From Opitutia bacterium (GTDB taxonomy: Bacteria; Verrucomicrobiota; Verrucomicrobiia; Opitutales; Opitutaceae): a DNA stretch of 64,000 nucleotides. The notes under the pieces were generated by a model. It ran no database searches, was not told where the DNA came from, and saw only the letters and a list, made by a program, of their open reading frames with translations. The DNA lies in contig JACRHT010000002.1 in NCBI GenBank assembly GCA_016217545.1, forward strand, positions 1 to 64,000. The letters are read 5' to 3'. Below, one piece after another: positions 28,135 to 37,517 of this stretch; position 1 is the first letter of the stretch, and each line of letters opens with the position of its first letter. Position numbers and translations under genes: made by a program.

Positions 28135-29433
28135 TCAGAACTTGAAGTTCATGCCACCACGGATGCCCATGGCGTTGCCGAAATCGATCTTCGCCGTGCG
28201 GCCGCCCACTTCCATGTCGTAGGAGCCGAACTTCTGCATGTTCACGCCGGCATAGAAGCCCGTGCGCTCGGTCGCGGCCCAGTCAAGGTTCACGTCGGCG
28301 TAGAGACCGCCGAGGAACGCGCTCTTCGCGTCGTCCGCCTCTTCGGTGATCGGCTCGGGCAAGTCAGCAACGGTAAGGCTTTCGAAGACCGTGTAACGCG
28401 TGCCGCTGAAAGCGCCCGCCATGCCGATGCTCGCGCTCAGGCCGAGACGCTCGGTCAGCTGCGCGCGGATTTGCGGCCCGAGGCGCAGCATGAAATAGGC
28501 GCCCTTGATCTTCCAGTTGCCGTCGATCGCCGCGCCACCTGCCGTGGTGACGGTCTTGCCCGTGCCGGCGACGGTCGTGTCGGGCGTCGCGCTGACGGGC
28601 ACGGTCGTTTCGAGCGAGTTGTCATTGCCGTCGACGGTGGAATCGAAGTCCCCGAAAGTGGGACCGCTCTTCACTCCGTCCGGCAACGTGCCGCCGAGGC
28701 GGAAATAGTCGCTGTAAACCGAGAGCGTCGCGCGCACGGCGCCGCCGGTCTTTGAGTGGACCGGGTTCAACGCGATGCCGCCGGCCAAGCCCCACTCGAA
28801 GCGATTGCCGAGCTTGCCGAACGCGCGGGACATCGAGAGTTCGATGCCGCTGTTCATTCCTTCCTTTTTCTCCGCGAAGGCACCTTCCGATCGTGCGCTG
28901 TAGTTGCTCATCCGGAGCAGCGACCCGTCGATCAGGCCGGCGGAGGCCGCCGACCACTCGCGGCTGAAGGCGGCGTTGTAGCTGAGTCCCTCGCCCACCA
29001 CCTTATCGGTCAACGGACCGCCTTCCTCGGCTCGCGTCACTTGGTGCGCGCGATAGCGGCCATTGCCGATCGGCTCACCGTAAAAGGTCGGCGTGCCCAC
29101 CTTGGTCGCCTGATCGGGCGCGTTCTTCGTTTCGAACGGGTCGCGCAGCGCGTCCTTCTTCACGTAGCCGGTGTCGTAGACGTAGTTGCCCGAGGCATCC
29201 GGACCAGTCGTGCGAATGCTGGAGATGCTACCGAGGTTGCCGAACCGCACCGAGGCGCCCTTGTTCAGGATGCGAACGCCGAAATTGAGGTTGTTCTTCG
29301 GCACATACCATTCGTCGGTGGGAAGCGTGAGGGCGAGATTGGCCTCTTCGTCAGTGGACGACGCGGATTGCGCAAAAGCCGGGGCAACGAGCGCGGCCAA
29401 CAGGGCCACCGTGGAAACGGAACGAAGGTTCAT
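28135..29433 (-). CDS. Outer-membrane beta-barrel-like protein, function unknown
   Basis: A 432-residue exported protein. The signal peptide is clear (MNLRSVSTVALLAALVAPAFAQ). The mature part alternates amphipathic strands with Gly/Thr-rich turns and ends in NFKF; the C-terminal Phe is typical of barrels inserted by the Bam complex. Segments such as FGVRILNKGASVRFGNLGS recur in uncharacterised verrucomicrobial proteins as far as I can recall. It is not a recognised transporter class. It lies just downstream of the ParA operon on the same strand with 59 bases between, and has its own terminator. Confidence 0.75.
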   Translation of the reverse strand: MNLRSVSTVALLAALVAPAFAQSASSTDEEANLALTLPTDEWYVPKNNLNFGVRILNKGASVRFGNLGSISSIRTTGPDASGNYVYDTGYVKKDALRDPFETKNAPDQATKVGTPTFYGEPIGNGRYRAHQVTRAEEGGPLTDKVVGEGLSYNAAFSREWSAASAGLIDGSLLRMSNYSARSEGAFAEKKEGMNSGIELSMSRAFGKLGNRFEWGLAGGIALNPVHSKTGGAVRATLSVYSDYFRLGGTLPDGVKSGPTFGDFDSTVDGNDNSLETTVPVSATPDTTVAGTGKTVTTAGGAAIDGNWKIKGAYFMLRLGPQIRAQLTERLGLSASIGMAGAFSGTRYTVFESLTVADLPEPITEEADDAKSAFLGGLYADVNLDWAATERTGFYAGVNMQKFGSYDMEVGGRTAKIDFGNAMGIRGGMNFKF

Positions 29434-29492
29434 TCAGGAAAGGGAGAAAGCAGAGTAGGATGGCTTGGAAAAGCCAATTCAAACCTTGTTCC

Positions 29493-30224
29493 CTACGCTT
29501 TTTCCCTGATTTCCGGCGGTTCGTCCCCTCCCAAACCGAGTTGCCGGGCCTTCCGCTTCAAATCGTCCGCGAGCTGCTCGAGTTCCGTTTCCTTCTCCTG
29601 CTGGTCCTGCATCTTCGAGAACAGCCTGGCTTCGCTCTGCTCCAGAAACTCCTCCCGCTCGCGCAGGGCCGCGCGCTGCTCCTTCAATGCCGCTTCCTGT
29701 CGGTCGAGCTCTTCCTTCAGCTTCTTGAACGCCTCAAATTCCTCTCCCGAGACGGCCGGACCGGCGGCAACCGTTTGTCTTCTGGCGGCCGCCACGACGC
29801 GTTCGCGGGCCGCCAGAAGCGCCTCCGCCTCGGCCAACTCCCGCTCGCGCTCCGCCAGCCTCGCCTGCGCCTCGCTCACCGCCAAATCGCGTTCCGCAAG
29901 TTTCGCCTCCAAGGCTCGGATCGCTTTCTGTAGTTCGTCCACTTGGGTGCCGCTGAGTTTCGGCGCTTCCCCACCCCACGGAGTCCGCGATTGCGCGAGG
30001 ATCGCATCGATCGACTTCCGAGCCTCAACGGTCGCCGCACTCGTGGCAGCCGCTGCCTCCTGCGCCCGCAGCAACGGACTGGCACGACGCGGCAGAATCA
30101 GGGGCTTGCTGCCGCCGCCCGAGGGCTTGGGCGTGACGATGCCCGGAGGCGCCACGAAGCTCGGGGGCTTCGGGAACGGCGGCGGGAGGCCGGCGGCAGG
30201 GGGCGGGTTGTTCTCCACGCCCAC
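29493..30224 (-). CDS. Coiled-coil protein of the ParA operon
   Basis: A 243-residue cytoplasmic protein without recognised family. The N-terminal 55 residues are Pro-rich (AAGLPPPFPKPPSFVAPP) and probably disordered. From about residue 85 to 232 it is an almost uninterrupted heptad-rich coiled coil (VDELQKAIRALEAKLAERD and following), ending in an acidic tail. The start is GTG at 30224, three bases after the previous gene's stop, with a second GTG two codons in. It is the third gene of the ParA operon. It could be a scaffold or cargo adaptor, but that is inference. Confidence 0.75.
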   Translation of the reverse strand: MGVENNPPPAAGLPPPFPKPPSFVAPPGIVTPKPSGGGSKPLILPRRASPLLRAQEAAAATSAATVEARKSIDAILAQSRTPWGGEAPKLSGTQVDELQKAIRALEAKLAERDLAVSEAQARLAERERELAEAEALLAARERVVAAARRQTVAAGPAVSGEEFEAFKKLKEELDRQEAALKEQRAALREREEFLEQSEARLFSKMQDQQEKETELEQLADDLKRKARQLGLGGDEPPEIREKA

Positions 30225-30227
30225 GAA

Positions 30228-31184
30228 TTAACGCCCAAACAGCCGCGAAAACAAGCCGCCCTTCTTCGGCGCGACCGGCGCCGCAGCGGAGGAATTCAGC
30301 TTCGACGCCCAGGCGGCGCGGAAAAAACGCGCGGCGATCGCCTCGCGCACCGGATCGCCGATCACCACGAGTTCGCGCTCCAAGGAACCGCCGGCGTTCA
30401 GTTTCGCCACCAGAGCGGCTGCCGCATCCTTGAACCAGTCGAGCGTCGCGTTCACGGCGGTTTGCACACGCTGCTCGGCGCGGGCCTGCGCATCCGCCGA
30501 CAACCCGGCCGCCGCCGCCTCCGTGCCGGCAAGCTTCGCGCCGAAGGCCTTGGCCAAGGCGACCTGTTCCGGCCGGCCGACCGCGGCCGCCGCGAGTCCG
30601 AGCGCCTCCGGCAAATGGAGGCCACTCGAACCCTTCCGGAACGGCAAAAACTGGCCGATACCTTCCTCGTCGCCGTGCGACAGCGCGTTCAGCAAGGCGC
30701 GGAAATCCCCGCCGATCACGACGCGCGTCGACATCTGCTGCGCGAGATTGGCGAACTCGCCGATCGTCGCCACGCCCTCCGACGCGCACACCGCGCGTGT
30801 GCCTTCGCTCAGATTCACCAACGCGAGCGGGTAGGCCTCCGGAATGCCAAGGCGACCGAGCGTCTTCAGCACGGTGTTTTCCTTCGATGCGCTCTCCTCG
30901 ACCTGCGCGACCATGTCGCCAAACGGGTCGTCGAACGCGAGTGTCTCCTTGAGGATGCCGATGAGGTGATCGACGCGCTTCTCGCTGCCGGCGATCTCCG
31001 GCAGCATCAGCAACTCCTCATAGTTGAAATCGATGTATTTCGACGGCTTCTCCTCCTCGCCTTTCACCGGCCAGTCGGCGGTGTCGAGGTTTTGCGCGAG
31101 GCTGCTCAGCGAGGTGTCCGCCATGATGGAGCTGTGGAAACGCTTGCGGACGTCTTCCCAGTCTTTCGCGGTGTATTTGGCCAT
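30228..31184 (-). CDS. ParA-partner protein with C-terminal amphipathic tail, function unknown
   Basis: A 318-residue protein that I cannot assign to a family. An acidic, helical N-terminal half (MAKYTAKDWEDVRKRFHSS) is followed by a helix-hairpin-helix-like stretch (LGIPEAYPLALVNLSEG, about residue 115). An Ala-rich helical region comes next. The last dozen residues, KKGGLFSRLFGR, form a short basic amphipathic helix strikingly like the membrane-targeting tail of MinD (KGFLKRLFGG). A strong Shine-Dalgarno (GGAGGA, five bases before ATG) supports the start. It lies 11 bases after the ParA gene. The tail suggests a peripheral membrane partner of the ATPase. Confidence 0.75.
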   Translation of the reverse strand: MAKYTAKDWEDVRKRFHSSIMADTSLSSLAQNLDTADWPVKGEEEKPSKYIDFNYEELLMLPEIAGSEKRVDHLIGILKETLAFDDPFGDMVAQVEESASKENTVLKTLGRLGIPEAYPLALVNLSEGTRAVCASEGVATIGEFANLAQQMSTRVVIGGDFRALLNALSHGDEEGIGQFLPFRKGSSGLHLPEALGLAAAAVGRPEQVALAKAFGAKLAGTEAAAAGLSADAQARAEQRVQTAVNATLDWFKDAAAALVAKLNAGGSLERELVVIGDPVREAIAARFFRAAWASKLNSSAAAPVAPKKGGLFSRLFGR

Positions 31185-31195
31185 GGTGTCCTCCG

Positions 31196-32089
31196 TCAGG
31201 TTGCGGGCGCGTGCCCGACGATTTCGGCGGCGAGCTGGCGGTAGTCGTTCGTGACGCTGTCGGTCTCCGTGCCCTCGGAGCCGACGAGCGCGACCGGCAG
31301 GCCGAGCGTCACGGCGCGTCGCACGACGATCGCGTCGCGAATTTGCGTGGAGAAAATCTTCGCACTCGGCGCGCAGCCGCGTTTCTGCGCCTTGAATTGA
31401 TTCAGGCGGAGCTGCATTCGCATCTTCGGCACCTCGATGTCGACGTTCGTCTTGATCGCGTTGAACACGATGCCGTAGACCTGCGCCGAGGGCCCCATCG
31501 CCGCGGTGCGGAAGCTCGCCGAACTCTGCTGGAAGCGCATGAGTTTCTCCACGAGCAGCGTGAAACCAATCAGCGACAGCGCGTCGGGATTCGACGGCAC
31601 GTAGATCTCGTTCGCGCAGAAAATGGCGTTTTGCGACGCGCGCAGGATGTTCGGCGGGCAATCGAAGAGGATGACATCGTAGTCCTTCTCCACCTCGGCC
31701 AGCTGCTCCTGGAAGATCGCGTAGCTCGGCCGCTTCGGATCGGGCTTATATTCGCCCTCGAGATCGACGAGGTTGAACGTCGTCGGAATCAGATCGAGGC
31801 CCGGCAGGAGCTTCTCGCCCTCCTTGCCCTCGACGACGCTCTTGATGATCAAGTCGCGCACCCGCGCGGTGCCGGGATCGAAAATCGAATAGATCGCGCC
31901 CACGCCGCTGGCGTTGATCTTGTTCCAGCGATCGAGCTTCAACAGCCAGATGCTCGCGTTCGATTGCGTGTCGAAGTCCACCAGCAGGACCCGCATCCCG
32001 CGTTGCGCGAGCGCGGCGGCGGTGTTGACGATCAGGGAGGTTTTGCCGACGCCGCCCTTGTAATTAATGAATGCGATTTTGCGGGCCAT
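31196..32089 (-). CDS. ParA/MinD-superfamily ATPase (orphan, no ParB)
   Basis: Walker-type positioning ATPase of 297 residues. The deviant Walker A motif KGGVGKT with signature lysine K11 and catalytic K16 is at the N-terminus (MARKIAFINYKGGVGKTS). The A' box VLLVDFDTQSNAS follows, and Walker B is VILFDCPPN. The C-terminus shows no MinD-type membrane tail and the N-terminus no HTH, unlike plasmid ParA of type Ia. No ParB or parS-like site is nearby. It heads a tight operon with a tail-bearing partner and a coiled-coil protein. That arrangement points to intracellular positioning rather than chromosome segregation, which is inference. Confidence 0.9.
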   Translation of the reverse strand: MARKIAFINYKGGVGKTSLIVNTAAALAQRGMRVLLVDFDTQSNASIWLLKLDRWNKINASGVGAIYSIFDPGTARVRDLIIKSVVEGKEGEKLLPGLDLIPTTFNLVDLEGEYKPDPKRPSYAIFQEQLAEVEKDYDVILFDCPPNILRASQNAIFCANEIYVPSNPDALSLIGFTLLVEKLMRFQQSSASFRTAAMGPSAQVYGIVFNAIKTNVDIEVPKMRMQLRLNQFKAQKRGCAPSAKIFSTQIRDAIVVRRAVTLGLPVALVGSEGTETDSVTNDYRQLAAEIVGHAPAT

Positions 32090-32221
32090 CAGGGGTATCG
32101 CGACGCGCGAGGATGGCGGCAACCCGCCCAAACCCGCGAGTTAAAAAACCTTTGAATCACGCCCTCGCGCGGCGCGACTTTCGGTTTTTCTTTTGCCGAA
32201 TCTTCCGCCCTGCTTCGCGCC

Positions 32222-32686
32222 ATGTCCGAGCCTTCGCTGCAAGACCGATACTCCCCGCAAAGCATCTGTTTCGGCTGCGGCCCCGCCAACCCCAAGGGCC
32301 TGCACATCCAAAGCCACGTGCGCGGCAGCGAGGTCGTCGCGACCTGGACGCCCGAGAAGCACCACGAAGCTTTCCCCGGCGTGCTCAACGGCGGCATCAT
32401 CGGCTCGCTGCTCGACTGCCACTGCAACTGGACCGCTGCCTGGCATCTCATGCAGCAGGGCAAGCTCGAGAAACCGCCGTGCTGCGTCACCGCCGACTAC
32501 GCGATCAAGATGATGCGCCCCACCCCGACCGATGGCCCCGTCGAGCTCACCGCGCGCGTCGTCGAGTCCACCGCGGACCGCGCCGTTGTCGAGGGCGTGC
32601 TCACCGCCGGCGGCAAACCGCGCGCCACCTGCCGCGGCACCTTCGTCGCCGTGCAGCCGGGACATCCCGCGTATCACCGCTGGTAA
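32222..32686 (+). CDS. PaaI-type hotdog thioesterase
   Basis: A 154-residue single-hotdog protein, probably an acyl-CoA thioesterase. The N-terminus has a CFGCGPANPKGL motif common in this subgroup, and the catalytic-type loop is HHEAFPGVLNGGIIGSLLDC. The central helix and the C-terminal strand VEGVLTAGGKPRATCRGTFVAV are typical. The substrate is unknown. It is divergent from the ParA operon with 132 bases between, where an AT-rich stretch near 32140-32155 is the most promoter-like sequence. Confidence 0.85.
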   Translation: MSEPSLQDRYSPQSICFGCGPANPKGLHIQSHVRGSEVVATWTPEKHHEAFPGVLNGGIIGSLLDCHCNWTAAWHLMQQGKLEKPPCCVTADYAIKMMRPTPTDGPVELTARVVESTADRAVVEGVLTAGGKPRATCRGTFVAVQPGHPAYHRW

Positions 32687-32791
32687 GCGTTTACCGCCGC
32701 GCGTGCCCGACTCAGCGGCGCCCCACGCGATTTCACCTCGTCGTAACGCAGCCGTCGCACGCGCGCCACATTGCGATGCCATGCTGCGGCG

Positions 32792-33184
32792 ATGCCCGCC
32801 GCCCACATCCTCGCCGTCGACGACGAACCGGAAATCCTCGATCTGATCGCCTATCAGCTCCGCAAGGCCGGCCACTCGGTGGCGACCGCCGGCAACGGCT
32901 GGGAAGCGCTCGCCGAAGTGCGGCGCCAGCGCCCTGACCTCATTCTCCTCGACCTGATGCTGCCGGACCTCGACGGCTTCGGCGTCTGCGAAATTCTCCG
33001 CCGCGACGCCGCGACGGCGACGATTCCCATTGTGATCATTTCCGCGTGGGCCTCGGCCGACTCGCGTCACCTCGGCCTCGAACTCGGCGCCCTCGATTAC
33101 CTGACCAAGCCGTTCAGCCCGCACGAGCTGGTGCAGCGCGTGAATCGCCTCACCGAGGTCCGTGCGGACCGAGCGGCAAACTGA
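32792..33184 (+). CDS. Single-domain response regulator
   Basis: A 130-residue stand-alone receiver with VDDEPE at the N-terminus, the phosphorylatable Asp in LILLDLMLPDLDGFG, Ser/Thr in IVIISAW and the conserved K in YLTKPFSPHEL. No output domain is present, so it works by protein contact or phosphorelay. The start is the ATG giving MPAAHILAVDDE; an in-frame TTG 21 bases upstream is less likely. No kinase is adjacent. It is convergent with the tonB-like gene, with three bases between. Confidence 0.92.
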   Translation: MPAAHILAVDDEPEILDLIAYQLRKAGHSVATAGNGWEALAEVRRQRPDLILLDLMLPDLDGFGVCEILRRDAATATIPIVIISAWASADSRHLGLELGALDYLTKPFSPHELVQRVNRLTEVRADRAAN

Positions 33185-33187
33185 AGG

Positions 33188-33880
33188 TCAGTCGCGATCG
33201 GTCATCGTAAACCCGATCGGCACGACCATCCGGAACGGCACCGGCTTGCCGTGGCGCTTCCCGGACTCGAAGCGCCACTTCAACACCGCGCGCACCGCCG
33301 GCTCCTCGAACTCGCGCGCGGAGCTCTTCAAGACCCGCGCAGACGTCACCCGTCCGCTGGCATCCACGTCGAACTCCACCGTCACGCTGCCCTCGACGCC
33401 GGCGCTGCGCATCGCGAACGGATACTCGGGCGGGATCTGGGCCTTCGCGCGCGGGTGAGCGTCGAGCTGCTCCATCGTGAAGATGCCCGGCCCACGGGGA
33501 TCACCCACGACGGGCGCGCCGGTCGTGCCATCGCCCCAATCCTTGGGGATTTTATCGGCCTTCACGTCGACCTTGGCTGACGGCGGCGTGAACGGATCCA
33601 CGACCACGTCGGGCCGCACGTCGACGGAGCGGTCCTCCGTGACCGGCTTGACCGGGCCCGGCTTGCTCAGCGGCTTCACGGCCTCGACCGCGGGATCGGG
33701 GTCGACCTTCGGGGTGATCAGCTCGACCGGCATCGGCGGAAGCTTGATGGGCGGATCGAGTTTGATGCGGTCGATGATGGCCGGAACGTCCGGACGGATA
33801 CCGAACAGCAACACGACGTGGAACGTCGCTGCGACTAACGCGGGAACGCCGAAGCGTTGAGTCATGGTGGCGGTGTGCAT
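33188..33880 (-). CDS. tonB: TonB-family energy transducer
   Basis: Links the inner-membrane proton motive force (ExbBD) to outer-membrane receptors. A short cytoplasmic N-terminus precedes one membrane helix (about residues 12-32, VPALVAATFHVVLLFGI). A Pro/Val/Asp-rich periplasmic spacer follows (about 40-115), then a C-terminal TonB_C domain (about 150-225) with EYPFAMRSAGVEGSVTVEF and the KWRFESG segment. The start is the ATG at 33880, which has GGTGGAG seven bases upstream; two other starts (GTG 33898, ATG 33865) are possible. No exbBD is in the window. Confidence 0.9.
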   Translation of the reverse strand: MHTATMTQRFGVPALVAATFHVVLLFGIRPDVPAIIDRIKLDPPIKLPPMPVELITPKVDPDPAVEAVKPLSKPGPVKPVTEDRSVDVRPDVVVDPFTPPSAKVDVKADKIPKDWGDGTTGAPVVGDPRGPGIFTMEQLDAHPRAKAQIPPEYPFAMRSAGVEGSVTVEFDVDASGRVTSARVLKSSAREFEEPAVRAVLKWRFESGKRHGKPVPFRMVVPIGFTMTDRD

Positions 33881-33977
33881 GGCAATCTCCACCTGCACGA
33901 CGCACGACCGCGCGCTTTATTAGGAGGCGGCGCAAACTTCGTTGCCAAACTGCGGCGCGACCGCGTCACATCGCGGC

Positions 33978-34409
33978 GTGAAACCCACCGACCTCGCGTT
34001 CAGCCAAGCGCTCGGCCTCGTCGCCGCGCCCGCCGGCGCCGAGCACCTGCTCGAGCTGCCGTTCGCGCCGCTCGTGCAGAACCACGTGGGCACGACGCAC
34101 GCCGCCGCGCAGTTCGCGCTCGCCGAGGCCGCCAGCGCCGCGTGCCTGCAGCGCGACTTTCCCGCGCTCGACGGCAAGGTCTTCGCCGTCGTCCGCGGCG
34201 TGCAGCTCAAATACCGCAAGGCCGGCACCGGCGATCTCCTCGCCTTCGCCCGGCCCGACGACCTCACTCGCGCCAACCTCGTCCGCGATCTCGAAACCAA
34301 GACCCGCACCGCGGCGACCGTGCTCGTCGAACTGAAGGACCGCGCCGGCAACGTGACCTTCGCCGGCAGTTTCGATTGGTTCATCGCCCGCGCCGAGGCG
34401 GCACCGTGA
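33978..34409 (+). CDS. Hotdog-fold protein (DUF4442/YiiD-C-like)
   Basis: A protein of about 143 residues with the features of a DUF4442/thioesterase-like hotdog. These are a hydrophobic strand ELPFAPLVQNHVGTTHAAAQFALAE followed by a C-terminal strand pair ending DWFIA. It is thought to act on acyl-CoA or acyl-ACP, but the substrate is unknown. The start is uncertain: GTG at 33978 is used here, while a TTG at 33942 lies 14 bases after a good AGGAGG. The last codon overlaps the GTG of the next gene, indicating coupling. Confidence 0.72.
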   Translation: MKPTDLAFSQALGLVAAPAGAEHLLELPFAPLVQNHVGTTHAAAQFALAEAASAACLQRDFPALDGKVFAVVRGVQLKYRKAGTGDLLAFARPDDLTRANLVRDLETKTRTAATVLVELKDRAGNVTFAGSFDWFIARAEAAP

Positions 34410-35095
34410 TCTCCATGCGCCTCCGCCTCGCCCTCGCCTTTTGCGCGCTCGCCGCCGTCGCCTCCGCGGCCGAACTGCCGTCCTACTTCAGCGACGCGCT
34501 GGCGCGTTTCACCTCCGACGCCCCGCGCGGTTGGGCCTACACGCTGACCACCACGCGCGAAGGCGACACCTCGGTTGAGCGCTACGATCCCTCGCGTCCC
34601 AAGGGCGGCGAGTGGACCTTGCTCGAACGCAACGGTCGCGCGGCCACCGCTGACGAGATCGAGCGCTACCTCCGCTACAAGGCCAGCAGCACGCCGCCGA
34701 CCGCGCGCGCCACGTTCGAAAAGGGCGACCTCGATCGCGGGAGCTTCGAGCTCGTGCGCGAGGACGCAGCGACGGCCGTGTTTCGCGGCCGGTTCCGCGA
34801 GGATCTCAAGGAGCCGCTGCTCGCGCATCTCGTGCTCGAACTCCAAATCGCGAAAGCCGATCCCGCCGTGGAATCCTTCACGATGCGCCTCGTCGCGCCG
34901 TTCACGCCCGCGCTCGGCGTGAAGATGCACGAGCTCGAAGTCGCGATGGAATTTTCTCCTCCGACCGACGACCGCCCCTCACTCCCGCGCGCCTCACGCT
35001 CGCGCTTCCGTGGCCGGCTTTTCTTCCTCAAGTCGATCGAGGAAGACCTGCGCATCACCTACGCGGATTTCCAGCGCGTCGTGCCGCACCGCTGA
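34406..35095 (+). CDS. Exported protein, function unknown
   Basis: A 229-residue protein with a signal peptide (MRLRLALAFCALAAVASAAEL). The mature part contains alternating charged strands (TRATFEKGDLDRGSFELV-like region) and no recognised domain. It may be a periplasmic lipid- or outer-membrane-related factor, but nothing specific supports that. GTG at 34406 is chosen because GAGG lies seven bases upstream and it overlaps the preceding stop; ATG at 34415 is the alternative. Confidence 0.7.
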   Translation: MISMRLRLALAFCALAAVASAAELPSYFSDALARFTSDAPRGWAYTLTTTREGDTSVERYDPSRPKGGEWTLLERNGRAATADEIERYLRYKASSTPPTARATFEKGDLDRGSFELVREDAATAVFRGRFREDLKEPLLAHLVLELQIAKADPAVESFTMRLVAPFTPALGVKMHELEVAMEFSPPTDDRPSLPRASRSRFRGRLFFLKSIEEDLRITYADFQRVVPHR

Positions 35096-35114
35096 ATGGT
35101 CGCGTGGTTTTCCG

Positions 35115-35171
35115 GTAGGGGCGCTTGCCCTCAAGCGCCCAACGAGGGCCGTTGAGGGCAACGGCCCCTAC
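35115..35171. repeat. Inverted pair of GTAGGGGCG hairpin repeats
   Basis: Two copies face each other: GTAGGGGCGCTTGCCCTCAA-GCGCCC and, on the minus strand, GTAGGGGCCGTTGCCCTCAA-CGGCCC. Their stems (GGCGCTTG/CAAGCGCC and GGCCGTTG/CAACGGCC) differ from the copy at 16980 by paired, compensatory changes. They lie in the convergent gap before glgB's 3' end. Confidence 0.75.
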
Positions 35172-35184
35172 CTCACGGCCGCGT

Positions 35185-37398
<2,214 letters not shown>

Positions 37399-37517
37399 GG
37401 TGCCATCACTTTGTCCGAGCGCCCCGGTGGGTCTAGCGCAAATCGCCCGGCACATTCCTCGCAATTCCCAGTCGAAATCTCGTTGCGCCACCCCAACCGC
37501 CCCGACAGTTGAAACGG

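Noticed and set aside
29461-29476. TGGCTT-GGAA-AAGCCA hairpin upstream of the outer-membrane protein gene
   Set aside because: The stem is only six bases with no T run on either strand; a terminator for the ParA operon is possible but not supported.
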